A DNA stretch of 64,000 nucleotides, taken from Locusta migratoria (Eukaryota; Arthropoda; Insecta; Orthoptera; Acrididae). The notes beneath the pieces are model-generated. The model was not told where the DNA came from, ran no database searches, and saw only the letters and a list, made by a program, of their open reading frames with translations. The position numbers were made by a program, and so were the translations under genes. Shown in pieces: positions 8,334-19,103 of this stretch; the first letter of the stretch is position 1; every line of letters begins with the position of its first letter. The stretch lies in the NCBI GenBank assembly GCA_026315105.1, contig CM048744.1:655591676-655655675 (forward strand). The letters run 5' to 3'.

Positions 8334-9502
8334 TCACCTGCACTGGCAAGGGCCCTCATTAGTAGGCTGGAAAGGCAAGTCGGAGTACGTCGCCACATCT
8401 GTATGCGTGCTTACAAAGAGGGCCGTCGCTCGATGCGGTACATGGCAGAGGTTAAGGCCTCCTTTTCTCCTTGGGAGGGCAAGGGATTCATAGCTGACCT
8501 TGAATACCATACCTTGACTCACAAACGAGCCCAATGCCGCCAACATGCGCTTGGCCATCGTCGAAGGTATGGGGAACGTCTGTGCCACGTGTGGGATACG
8601 GGATGCTACATAAACATTAGCGTACTGGGTGCGTTGCAGCATGTTCAGGGCTCGAAGGCGGTGATCTAGAAGTTCCACCCGGATCCGTCGTAAAAGACTA
8701 TTTAGAGGCACAGATCGCCGCATGTCGGCTTTGAAATCAATGCCCAAACATCTTATTGCGTCGTGGACCGGTAGGGGAGCGACGTCAGGCTGTTCGCATC
8801 CTGTTGGCAGTGCGCTTGATTTGCGAATTATTAAGGATGCTGCCTGACGCAGCGCCATAGGACTCCACCCACTCCAGCATGTCTTGGACGTCATGGTTTC
8901 TCAAGAAGAGGACCAGATCGTCCGCATAGGCCGTGCAACAGAAGGTGTGGCCCTCAAAGGTTATCCACATGAGGCGTTGGCGGAGGCCACATAGGAGCGG
9001 TTCCATGGCAGTAGTGTAGAAGATTGTTGACAGAGGGCATCCTTGTCGCACTGACCGTTGTACGGTGATTGGTGGTCTTAGTCGGCCGTTGTACAGAATC
9101 CTCGATGTCGCATCTCCAAGCAGGCGCATCGTTATCTCCACGATGTTGTCTGGGAATCTCATATTCCACATCACCGCCGCCAGATAGGTGTGATCGACCC
9201 TGTCAAAGGCCTGACTGAAATCGAGAGAGGCGCCGTGTCCGCACTAGTGTGCTCATGTCTCGGTATCGATTTAACGCAGTCCGTATGTTGTGATCACCTC
9301 CTAAGGACACTTCATTGTGGGATATCACGTAGCAGGTGACCTTTCGGAGACGCGCTCCTAAAAGCGGGGTAAATATCTTTATGTCGCAATCCAGGAGTGA
9401 TAAAGGACGGTAGTCTGTGAGGCGTGTTCCACTGTCCGGTTTGTGGACAGGAACAAGCAGTCCTTCGAGGTATTCACCAGGAATTTTCATTGTCGGCGTC
9501 AT
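8334..9502 (-). pseudogene. LINE reverse transcriptase, broken into frames
   Basis: Minus-strand pieces cover the RT fingers (9,203-9,502; LTDYRPLSLLDCDIKIF), the palm (8,785-9,174; RQGCPLSTIFY and the catalytic TAYADDLVLFLRN) and the thumb/connection (8,334-8,894). The palm and thumb pieces overlap in different frames, so a frameshift lies near 8,785-8,894, and another break separates fingers from palm. Motif A falls in the break near 9,175-9,210 (SFDRVDH-like reading). It would copy LINE RNA into DNA at a nicked target in an active element. Confidence 0.85.
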
Positions 9503-10650
9503 TAATTCGCGACATATGTCTACCCAGGCCAGTGTTATTAGCTGGCGATAGGTCTTGTAAAACTCTAACAGGAGGCCGTCAGGTCCTGGTTATTTGTGTG
9601 GTGCGCTGGCCAATATTGCTGTAGTGACCTCTTCCTCAGTGACATCCTCAAGTAGACCCAATTGCTCATCCTGGGGTAGTACTCCATATGTTAGGCGAGA
9701 GATTTCCTCTATCACCTCTGTTGAATGACACTGAGCTGCGTATAGTTGACGATAGTGAGCGTGGAGAACAACACCTATTTCACGTTACGTTTCGATACAA
9801 CGACCATCATCTAACGTTTTACTCCGAATCAAGGTCCGCCTTCGTTGTCGGCGTTCAGCGACGATATGGTACATTGACGGCCCTTCGTGGTCTATGGTGT
9901 GTGCACGAATAATTGTTCCTTCAAGGTGACGCTTTGTAAGTAATGTGATTAGCACTTTCGCGTGATTCGTTGTTTGCTGGCGGGCAGGCGAGTGCATCAT
10001 TGTTGAACAATCACATAGGACGCGATAATAAAAGTCGTCGCCATGCGGCTTCCACCCTAGCATGCCCAATCAACGCTTTCCTCAAAGCAGGCTTGGCACA
10101 TTTTATCCACAAAGGGTTGCTGTTGGGTAAGCTCTTTTCCGGCGTGTACATTGTGCCCACGTGGTCTCCACGATATCTCGGCATTCTGGTGAATGTAAGT
10201 GTGCAACGTTCAGCTTCCAGGAGCCCCGCCCATGCCACGTCTTCTGTCGGCCCATGGTAAGAGTTCATATAATGCTGCATGGTTGGAAAAACATACAGGC
10301 CATATTTCGGCGGCCTGCGTGCTCTGAACGAAGGGTCGTGTGAGATAGATGCGATCTATTTGGCTGGATGAGTGGCTGGTGTAGTGTGTAAAACCCGGCC
10401 GATCGCCATGTACGTACTACCACGTGTTCACTAGACGTAGGTTGGTGATGATAGCGGCGAGCGCCGCACCTGGCACGTGGTGTGGTAGTTGGTCCTTGGG
10501 CACCTGGGCGGAATTGAAGTCTCCACCGATGATTAAGGCATCCTGACGACCCATAAATAGGGGCGTGATGGCTTCAGCGAAGAAAGCAGTCCGTTCACGG
10601 CGACGACCAGATCCAGGTGGTGCATGAATGTTAATGATCCTGACGTCATG

Positions 10651-11001
10651 TCAGGTGAGTGCCATGCCTCTTGCATCAGGTGTAAAAGTGATATATTCTG
10701 CTATTAAGTCATCATGGAGAAGGATTGCCACACCGCTGTCTGTGTCAGACGCATGAGAGACATGAGTGGTATATCTGTAAGGGCCGAAGAACTCAGCAAC
10801 ATAGATCTCCTGAAGAAGGGCAATGTCTATATCCGCCGCATTCAGCATCTCTTCTAACATCCTTAGTTTATGGTGCGCGCAAATAGTATTTATATTGATA
10901 GTGGCCAGTCTGTATTGTTGGGTCTCCTGGAAGAAGTCAGCTGTTCTGGTGGTGTCCGTTTGGCATGGAACATACACCGCAGCCATCAAGTTGTCGGTCA
11001 C
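10651..11001 (-). pseudogene. LINE APE-type endonuclease, N-terminal part
   Basis: A 116-codon minus-strand frame with ATININTICAHHKLRMLEEM, then IDIALLQEIYV and DSGVAILL. That is the start of an apurinic-like endonuclease: an Asn-rich first strand, then the metal-binding Glu in LLQE, then a G.AILL strand. The rest of the nuclease (9,500-10,650) is read only in short pieces in changing frames, such as the NFG/D-type strand around 10,510-10,540. Confidence 0.75.
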
Positions 11002-11485
11002 TGTGTCGAAACTATGTCCGACAATACCATGGGGTCATCCCCTTCATTTTCAACTTCGTCTAACGTCTTGTCCGCCCATGATCGCGGCAATGCAGATGTA
11101 GTGTCCATCAAAGTATCGTCCGCTGTGCCCGCAGGTGGAGGTGGCACGGCTGGTGAGCCACCTTCTGGGACGCTCCTGGGAGTGGGCATCGTCGTTGCAT
11201 CACGATTGTTGGAGGCGGTCGGGGGTGAGATATCGGTGCAGTGACGTCTGACATCTGTGTTTCAGAAGACCTGCCGTCATCGGACAGGGAATCGTCTTCT
11301 TGTGGCCACATTCATTGTAAGCAATCATCAGAGGGCAGACGATGCTTCTTCCGGCACTTCCGAGGGTTCTTTTGTTTGCAGTTATATTGTACAGAGTCGG
11401 AAAAAGCGTGGGTGTCTGCCGCGTTCTTGTTTGCTGGAATGATGGTAGAAGTTGGCACGATGTCAAGTGTTGGTTCCTTCGCATC

Positions 11486-12117
11486 TTATTGCTCAGTGGA
11501 AAAGAGTTGCTGCATTTCTTCTTGCACTGTGTCTGGTTGACATGGCGGCGAAGGTTTGGGATTCATATCTATGCTTTCGGTCGTTGTCGGTGATTGGTTA
11601 GATTGACCTTGTAGATGATCGGCCGGTGGTGCAGCGGTTGCAGTGTGAGTGACAGGGAGAACTGTGGACGGCGCAGAAGGGGCGTTGTCGTTGACAGGTG
11701 TTTGTACAGGCCGACGTAGGGGACATTGTTGGTGGACGTGTCCTTCCTGGCCGCAACAGGCAGAGGTACGGGGCTGACCGTCGTACATGCTGATGGCCCT
11801 GCATCCTCCTATATTCAGGTATGGCGGTACATGTTTCTTCAGTTCTATTTGTATTTGTCATACACCGTTGAGGACAAGGTAAGTCTCAAACGTTTTCCAT
11901 TTTTGGCCGTGTGACTGATGACGTTTCCGTACAGGCTAAAGGCTGTCTTAACGTTATCTTCTGGGACCTCGAACAGGAGTTCGAAGACCCTGATTGTACG
12001 CAGGTCGTAACCCACATGCTCGATCACGACGGCACTCATGTGGCCGTCAGGGTGTTTCGACTTGTGTCGATCCGCGTGGCGGTTCACAATGTCGGTACAC
12101 AGTTCTTCGGTGTGCAT
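11486..12117 (-). pseudogene. LINE ORF1 (gag-like) with zinc knuckle, broken
   Basis: The N-terminal piece (11,845-12,117) reads VFELLFEVPEDNVKTAFSLYG and VISHTAKNG, an RRM-like or gag fold. The next pieces carry ACCGQEGHVHQQC (11,712-11,750), a CCHC zinc knuckle with its first Cys displaced or lost, then a Pro/Thr-rich tail. Proteins of this kind bind LINE RNA. At least one frameshift separates the two parts. Confidence 0.65.
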
Positions 12118-12419
12118 CTTGACATAGACAACATTCCCGGTAACGGAAAAGTGTATGCCGATTAAATCTCGTGGATCGAGGTGTAGATCGTCTCTTATAA
12201 AGTTCTCAATTTGGAAAGGTCATGGTCGTGCGTTATTCTGCTTGGAAAGAGATCCTGATAGTCGTTCGGCGCCATGGTTCGCTATTACAGGGGACTCAAC
12301 ACAAAATAACGTGGCGAGAAGTAAACAAGGAAAACGCGAACGCCTACCTCGCCAGGCGGGACGCTAGCGGACGTATTCGCCTCACGGCTGCTCGAGCGAC
12401 ACTGTGACTTCGAAGGCAA

Positions 12420-12555
12420 CTGAACACAGCACTTATACTGAAAGCAGGTTTATTACGAATTTTACATACACGCAGCACTAACTGCCGAGAGGCAGAGGGC
12501 TCTGCTATTTATACACAGACAGAATGTACCAGAAATTAGAAGAATAGTTAACATA
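12420..12555 (-). promoter_or_regulatory. LTR-like or LINE core promoter on minus strand
   Basis: On the minus strand there is a TATA box TATAAATAG (12,505-12,513), a CAGT initiator-like site about 30 nt downstream, and AATAAA about 46 nt later (near 12,448). That spacing is what a short U3-R-U5 unit of a retrovirus-like LTR would show. The segment lies between the LINE 5' end and the integrase fragment. It could be a solo LTR remnant or the LINE's own promoter; no clean flanking duplication was found. Confidence 0.35.
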
Positions 12556-12581
12556 AGAAACAAGTATAAATTACAAGTGAA

Positions 12582-12866
12582 CATAAGAAACGTGTAGAAC
12601 ATTCTGCTTGCCTGGTTGAACGATTCAATAGAACTCTTAAAGGCATGTTGTTTAAACGTTTCACAGCAAAGGGTTCCTACAAATGGACTGATGGAATGCA
12701 AGATCTCGTAAGTCAATACAACAATACGAAACATAGAACCACAAAAACGAAACCAGTTGATGTAAAGAACAATAGTCTTTTATCAACAGTTTACAGAAAA
12801 ATCAAGATGGTGGATCTGCGAAAACCAAAACATTATATACCATGTATGACATTTCTTAAACAATAA
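12582..12866 (+). pseudogene. Maverick integrase (retroviral type), C-terminal fragment
   Basis: The frame around 12,582-12,866 reads HKKRVEHSACLVERFNRTLKG and then WTDGMQDLVSQYNNTKHRT, followed by a basic linker and KPKHYIPCMTFLKQ before the TAA. The Glu in VERFNRTLK is the third acid of the DDE integrase core; the first two Asp are absent, so the 5' part is missing. This is the class carried by Mavericks, where it inserts the element DNA. It sits on the opposite side of the LINE from the capsid genes and inside the same inverted repeats. Confidence 0.75.
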
Positions 12867-12977
12867 ATAACACCCTTCCTAGCAATGAGTCCCTCCTTTT
12901 TATCAACCTAAAGTCATATATAGTGTTCTTTTAGTGGATTATCTGCAGTTATAGAGCCGAGAAGGTTAGTTTCGCAG

Positions 12978-13050
12978 TCTTGTAATATTTTGATTATATA
13001 CTGCTATTTACAATATTTTGTTTATATACTGCTATTTATAATATTTTCAG
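12978..13050. repeat. Short tandem repeat, about 29-bp unit
   Basis: About 2.5 copies of a unit like caatattttgtttatatactg ctattta occur in a row. It is AT-rich and non-coding. Confidence 0.7.
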
Positions 13051-14478
13051 TGTTTAATAGCTAAGTTAGGGCTGTAAGTAGCTGGGAGACTCTGAGGTTA
13101 GAGGTGTGATATTCACAGTATAAACATCACATTATTTTTTAAGAATAATTTCTTATTTTGATATAATCATATCATCAGACGTGGAAATTAGGTCAATAGG
13201 CATCAGCTATTGCTGAGGAAATACTTCCTTTTATGTGTGACATAATATACTTCTCTTCTGGATAGCAGTTATGAGGTCATGTAGCAACACCACACCAAAT
13301 GTAGGCTATTAGCTTTGAATATTAATTGTATCATGGCTGTTTTCATCTATTTAAAATAATATTGGGCTTCTAGTGAATGGAAATAGCTGGAGGGAGTTGC
13401 TATATGAATGTAAAGCGATACTTCTGTGAGAAAATTGTAGGATTAAAATAAAAAATATATAAAATAAAATATTCAAATATTGAGTGTCATGTAATATTAT
13501 GTATTGACACATTTCATTTAATCGACACGTTCCACATCATTACGAAGTGTCGTATTCATGATCTATGGAACAAGTATTAATCTAATCTAATTTAATCTCT
13601 TTAATTTCTTAGCTAAGTTCTACTTTCCTTTCTTTTTATCATGAAGATAGCTTTTTCTGCTTGCATTCTGTTATAGTACGTTATTTAGGAGAGAGGTCTA
13701 CTTAGTTTTTACGATTCAAGCCATATATCTGTAACAAAACTGCAGAAATAGTGTAAAATATTCTGATTTTAGGGTAAGTTGAACTTTATTTTACCATGAA
13801 TATTGCACTTTCTGTATACATACTATACTAGTATCTGATTTGACTAAGGGATATACTTAATTCTCACGAAAATTCCCCGAAGAAATACCAGCATTTAATG
13901 TAAAATATTCCGATTGTTTTGTTAAGTTTATATTACATTCTTTCCCATAAAATCGCTTTTACTGCATACATCCTATACTAATGTATCGTTGGGGTGATGG
14001 ACATACTTAATTTTTGTGAAAGTTTCTCGAAATAAAACGTGAGTTTAATTTAAAGTATTCTGATATTGCTGCTAATGGTGCTATCTGTGGGCAAGGTGCA
14101 TAACTCATTGAGTGCACGTCTTTAAGATAGATATTTTATCACAACAATTTTTTTATTTATAATTGTTATTCACTTTAATATCACATAAGATCACTTCCTT
14201 TATTTAGTTTATGGGTATTAATTTCATAAAAAAATCACAATATCGATTGAACGACCTATCTTGCTTCTAACAAAGTAGTCACTGCTATGGTAAAGAAAAG
14301 TAACTCGTATTTCACATTTGTGGGTTTTGCAACAGTATTTAAGGTTTAAAAAAACTTAAAATGAGTTGCATATTACTATTTCCTTATTCATATTTTATAA
14401 ACAACACTTGATTTTCAGTTATTTTCACACATTTTATTTTGTTCACACTGCAGTATTAGGTATGGACAGCTATATAGC
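13050..14478. other. AT-rich interior of the Maverick-like element, no gene seen
   Basis: No open frame over about 60 codons with recognisable content. It contains three diverged tandem units (13,617-14,065) and no polymerase motif. In an intact Maverick this space would carry polB and the rest of the integrase. Confidence 0.5.
13617..14065. repeat. Three diverged tandem units of about 150-160 bp
   Basis: Segments near 13,630, 13,790 and 13,936 each contain an atcatgaa or accatgaat-like stretch, then tttctg.atacat.ctatacta, then tacttaatttt.acgaaa, and a closing agtgtaaaatattctgat. Identity is moderate, suggesting an old triplication. Confidence 0.5.
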
Positions 14479-15130
14479 CATCATTTAATGTACTTTAATC
14501 TGCCCAAACTCTCATAGGGTGGGCAGTTAGGACAGATCAGGCTGGGGCTGGAGACCTGGGATGAAAGCCATCAATGGCCAACCCTGGGACCTAGGGGTGA
14601 ATGCACTCACCAGAAGGCCAAAAATAGACATTTTCCGATTCGCAAATATGAATTCTACAGGAATACAACATATATACCAAAGAAAAGCACAGTCGCATTC
14701 CTCACATCTGTAGTCTTATGTTGGATTTATTGTATATTTTAGAAAAAGTAGAACTACCTGCACATCTGGCACGCGTTGAGCAGCGTGTATGTAGAAAAGT
14801 GCAATCGCATACCTCACATCTGTAGCCTTCATTTCGGATTTATCGGTTTTTTTTAATTAGAACCTTGGTTTTGGATTTATCGTATATAAATCCGAAATTA
14901 AGGGTACAGATGTGAGGTATACGATTGCACTTTTCTACGTACATGCTAGTCAATGCAGGGCTAGACATGCAGCTAGCTCTCATTAAAAAAAATGCTATTT
15001 CCGAAATTAAGGCTACACAATTCAACACTGGGCCAGACGTGCAGCTAGTTCTAATTTTTAAGGAAATATACGATAGATCCGAAATTAAGGCTATAGATTT
15101 GAGGTATGTGATTGTGCTTTTCTACTTACA
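14478..15130 (-). repeat. Right long inverted repeat of Maverick-like element
   Basis: Reverse-complement counterpart of 541-1,075. The matching order is catttaatgtactttaatctgcc, then gggcagttaggacagatcagg, then gaaggccaaaaatagac, then gaatacaacatatataccaa, then cctcacatctgtag. The outer third is made of repeated ccgaaattaaggctac and gcttttctactta blocks. The outer limit near 15,130 is set by where the similarity ends, not by a seen target duplication. Confidence 0.6.
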
Positions 15131-16690
15131 CACAACTCGACTTACACACGAACCTCCGACGCGTGAGGCTATGCGATCCGATCCGTAACGTGGCGATACA
15201 AACCAGAGGACTCGATACCCCGACGGGGAACGGCCTCGGGCATCGTAGCATAGCGCCTCAATGCGCTCGGCCGCTCCGCCGTTGCAGAACCAGACTTTCT
15301 CTTTTACAGAACCATTATGAAGGTCATGGTAAAGAGCAGCTAATATCAAAGAAATTGTGTTTCCCTTAGGCTGGTTGCACACACATTTTGGACGCCCGGT
15401 AAAATACAATGTAGCGCTGCTTGCACATATGCCAGAATTTTACCGGTCAAACAAGCAGTAGCTTGGTCTCGTGTTTGAGTGAAGTTGATTCCAAACATAA
15501 ATTAATGAATTCCAAATATTTTCCTAATATTATGACAAATATTTCCGGCATGATACAAAGAACTAATGAAGTACCGGATCATACATTAGTATATCAGTTA
15601 TGAAATACATTTTTCATTGCTCCCCATTTCCTCAAAAGCGTCATTCAGTTCTGCGGAAACTTGTCTCCATGTACGTGTAGTCACATTTCCATGTTCAAAC
15701 GTGTCCAAAGTTTTGTTTCACAAAACTGTTCGTGCTTCCAGTACCGAAATACATATATCACTTGTCTTTTAACCTACTGCAAACGATTACATAATGTGAT
15801 TGTATTTATGCATCAAACAAGTAAATGACCGTTTCTGAGCGGATGTAGAAAGACGTTCGTCCCTTGCGGGAATGCAGAAATATCTGCGAGAAAATGGAAT
15901 AACAAACTCTTGTAGTACGCGATAAGTTGATTATTTGGGCAGGACTAGGAACGTGTCTGCATAGCCCCTCGCTCACAGGGCTAGCCGCGCCCTCCATAAT
16001 AAACTGAGTGAAGATCTCGAGAACATCATAGAACAAAGACACGACCTACCCGAAGCAGTGGCGAATTTTCAAATTATCCGCCACTAGACTATTCAAATTT
16101 TGGCGCTCCTACACACCTCTACAGTTCGTTACCGTTTTTAACAATCAAACTAATTATAATTTTTTGTCAATGAAATTGTAGCTTTGTGTTTTGTGCTCTA
16201 TCGTCCTAATTGCACAACCAAATTTCCATAATTAGTTTGACTGTGAACTAGGGGATCATAGTTTCCCTTCCTAGATTATTTTTACAACCAACTATTCGGT
16301 TTGAATTACACAATAAATAGTTTTCGTTTATATTTCTGAGCTAATAAAAGCAGTCACATTCTACTTATAATGTGGGGGTAAGGTATACCTTAATACGTTT
16401 TACACAACAGCTTAATGTTTATTCCGTAAACATAGTGAAATAACTTTTATTACACTTACTTACAGTTTGCAAATTTTGACCCAATATTTGCCGCCACAAA
16501 AATCTACCACCTTAGGCTCCAGCCTCTTCAGCCTACTGGTAAATGCTCCACTAATAACAATAAAAAAATAATAATAAAAGAAGCACCAAAAACAGGTTCG
16601 GGTTCGAGTGTGGCACATAACGTCAACATCGCCCGCTACTCTATTTAATTGAATGCCCTAAAACAGGTGAGAATCTGAAATATTTTTAAT
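15131..16690. other. No gene seen
   Basis: Mixed AT-rich DNA with stops in all frames. No repeat family recognised, apart from general similarity to decayed transposon DNA. Confidence 0.4.
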
Positions 16691-16695
16691 GTATA

Positions 16696-16985
16696 TCTAT
16701 AAATGTGAATGTCTATTCGGTGTACGTTTATCACGTCTTAACCACAAGACATAAAGAGCTAAAAATTTGTACAGTTATTAATATGTACCCTGGGGAGGCT
16801 TTAGGCACGGTTTTATGGCGATCGGATAGCTATCTATCTATCTATGTGAATGTCTGTTCGGTGTACGCTTATGACGTCCGAACGACAAGACGCAGATACT
16901 TAAATATGTGTACAGTTACTAATAATTATTTATACCTGAGGAAGTTTTTGGGCACGGTTTTATAGCGAAATGATAGATATTTAGT
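16696..16985 (+). repeat. Duplicated Helitron 5' end (two diverged copies)
   Basis: The block from tgtgaatgtctattcggtgtacg to ggcacggttttatggcga (16,706-16,822) recurs as tgtgaatgtctgttcggtgtacg to ggcacggttttatagcga (16,845-16,968). The period is about 140 bp. A (TATC)n run joins them. Confidence 0.75.
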
Positions 16986-17130
16986 AATTTGCAGAATATA
17001 ACGCCAAATGCGGAACAATAATTATTCTTTGAAAATGGTTTTATTAGTTGCATTGTTGCTTGGGGGTTGATAATGATAAAAGGGGGGAGTATATTGGGAT
17101 GGAAAGTTATTGCTGTATATAAAATTCTCC

Positions 17131-17155
17131 GTGTGTGTGTGTGTGTGTGTGTGTG
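17131..17155. repeat. (GT)n microsatellite
   Basis: An uninterrupted run of about 12 GT units inside the Helitron-like element. Confidence 0.95.
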
Positions 17156-17821
17156 AAATATTTCTCTCTGCAACGAAAACTACAGAACGCAAACGAATGG
17201 TCTGTGTAATTGTTGTCCTAAGTCTCCCGTTGTACACCAAAGCAGTTCCATGGCGATAGCTATAAGGGGGTGGATGATATGGTGGTTGAAAGTCGTCAAA
17301 TTATAAAAAAATTGGGACTGAAGGCCAGCGATGACGTTTGCGACTCTATAGCAAGGAACTTACATACAGCGAAACGTGTTGTTGTTCAGCTTTTTCTCTG
17401 TAAGGATAAGCATACGAATAAGGACATATAAGAATGAATAAATAAAGCAGTAAAAAAGAAATTTCTTTTAATGCATCTCTTTCAAAAAATCGATTTGACG
17501 TTTCTTGCATTACATCAAGTGATCGATCTGTGATATTATTACAATCATTATTGTTGAATGTCGTGATTGGATTCTTCTAAACGAGTACATTTTTACGTTG
17601 GTTTGATCTACACTACTTACTTTCCTGATAATGTTCATTAAAAATGTTTGTTTGTAAAGAAGGTATTGTATTTCATTTCATCCTTCAAAACCAGTCTCGT
17701 AGCACACTACTGAAAGATAGCTTATCTATCATAATCAACCAACACGCGAGCGGAGCCGCGGATTTACGCTAGTTTGTTATATACAGAACTTAGTGCTAAA
17801 TCAATATTTTGTATTTTAGTT

Positions 17822-17870
17822 GTTGTTGTTTAGAGGGGACTAGACTGCATGGTCATCAGTGCCCTGTATT
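17822..17870. repeat. SINE-tail fragment (gttgttgttt...catcagtgccct)
   Basis: A short piece with gttgttgtttagaggggact and ggtcatcagtgccct. It matches the fragment at 56,040-56,090, which has clear flanking duplications. Confidence 0.5.
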
Positions 17871-18222
17871 TTAGTCCTATATGCGCTACGTCGACTGTAT
17901 GGCGAGAAGGTACAGAGAGAACTGTGCAGCGAGGCCGGCCGGTAAAAATCGTTGCGTGTTCAAGCTGCCATTTGACGACGTGCGCCACTGAATCGTGGTC
18001 ACCGGCTCGGCGCCAGCGGTCTGCAGTGGTAGCCGTCGGCAGCTGACCGGCTCTTTGCCGGTGCCATTCCTTGGTCGGCCAGTGTGCAAGCTTTAGTGCA
18101 CGCCAATCAACTGCTGGAATGTGGACGGCCGATATTTTACCGGTTGTGCGCGCAACCAGCCTTCGTACTAGTACTTGTGCATTACTTACAATCAACAATT
18201 TCCTCTTTTTACAACACAACCG

Positions 18223-18449
18223 CAGTGGCGTATCCAGGGGGGGGGGGTGCTATTGGGCTGCAGCCCCCCCCCTCCCTAAGACTCTCATCGAACCCACCAC
18301 CTTCCTCAGACCGTGCTGTATCCCCCCCCCCCGCCCATCACAGACCATACTTACAGAAAGAGAAGGGAGTACGGACTGATGACCACGCAGTTTGGTCCGA
18401 TAAATTTACAGACATTTGATAGAGGGGAAGATAAACCATCACGCCACTG
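18223..18449. mobile_element. hAT-type MITE with 8-bp duplication
   Basis: The ends are CAGTGGCGT (18,223) and ACGCCACTG (18,449), a 9-bp inverted repeat. The 8-bp cacaaccg flanks both sides (18,215-18,222 and 18,450-18,457). The interior is rich in G and C runs and has no transposase. Size (227 bp), terminal CAGTGGCGT and 8-bp duplication fit a non-autonomous hAT element. Confidence 0.88.
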
Positions 18450-18472
18450 CACAACCGTATGAAATATTAAAT

Positions 18473-18671
18473 GCCGGCCGCGGTGGCCGAGGTGACTGAG
18501 GCGTTCCAGTCACGGTCAGCACGGCCATTACGGTCGGGGGTTCGAATCCCCCCTCGGGCATGGATATTTGTGCTGTCCTAGTTCGTAAGTAGTTCATAAG
18601 TAGTTTGTAAGTTTAGGGACTGATGACCCCGTAGTTAAGTCCCATAAGCTTTACAAACATTTGAACATTTT
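18473..18671 (+). mobile_element. Family A SINE
   Basis: Begins gccggccgcggtggccgagg, carries the B box ggttcgaatccc, and ends acatttgaacatttt. The 12-bp gaaatattaaat flanks it at 18,461-18,472 and 18,672-18,683. Confidence 0.95.
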
Positions 18672-18882
18672 GAAATATTAAATTCACTTTATTTTTCCTT
18701 TTATACAACACTAACATAAATGAAACCCAAATTACTTGGTTTCTTCTTACTAACACCATTCGGTTCTACAAATGCAGACATACAAACTTTCCTCGCACTC
18801 GTTCACACACATGCATATTTGCCTTTTAGTATCTGCATCGTCGAAAACCCTCTGCGTAACTTAATACACATAAACCTTTTCC

Positions 18883-19062
18883 GCCGGCCGCGGTGGCCGT
18901 GGGGACTGAGGCGCTTCAGTCACGGTCTGCACGGCCACTATGGTCGGGGGTTCGAATCCCCCCTCGGGCATGGATATTTGTGCTATCCTTAGTTGTAGCT
19001 AGTTCATAGGTAGTTTGTAAGTTTAGGGACTGATAACCCCGTAGTTAAGTCCCATGTATACC
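18883..19062 (+). mobile_element. Family A SINE, 3'-shortened, with poly(A)
   Basis: Head and body match family A, including the B box at 18,951-18,962, but the copy stops after gtcccatgtatacc. A run of about 23 A (19,061-19,083) follows. No clear duplication was found. Confidence 0.85.
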
Positions 19063-19103
19063 AGAAAAAAAAAAAAAAAAAAAATCCGTCATCGGCGCCA
19101 GAT

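Larger units (their letters stand above)
6415..12405 (-). mobile_element. APE-type LINE with CCHC gag, minus strand, inactive
   Basis: A near full-length non-LTR retrotransposon of about 5 kb once the nested SINE and array (7,196-8,127) are removed. The 3' end is an A-rich tail with AATAAA (minus strand, 6,415-6,435). From 5' to 3' it holds a gag-like ORF1 with a zinc knuckle, an endonuclease, a reverse transcriptase with YADD, and a Cys/His C-terminus. All coding parts are broken. It lies in the Maverick capsid gene. No RNase H was seen; the C-terminal Cys-rich motif suggests an R1/LOA-like relative, but the clade is not certain. Confidence 0.8.
16696..17772 (+). mobile_element. Helitron-like non-autonomous element
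   Basis: The left end starts TCTATAAATGTGAATGTC after an A. The right end has a short GC-rich hairpin region (acgcgagcggagccgcgg, 17,744-17,761), then atttacg and CTAG (17,769-17,772) followed by T. TC...hairpin...CTAG inserted between A and T is the Helitron signature. The 5' end is present twice (16,696 and near 16,832; see finding). No Rep/helicase coding is present, so it would depend on an autonomous partner. Confidence 0.65.

Noticed and set aside
10870..11244. 124-codon plus-strand frame
   Set aside because: Antisense to the LINE endonuclease and ORF1 tail; composition is explained by that strand.
18883..18962. Functional tRNA genes in family A SINE heads
   Set aside because: The heads keep A and B boxes but not a cloverleaf with intact acceptor stem, and they continue into SINE bodies.
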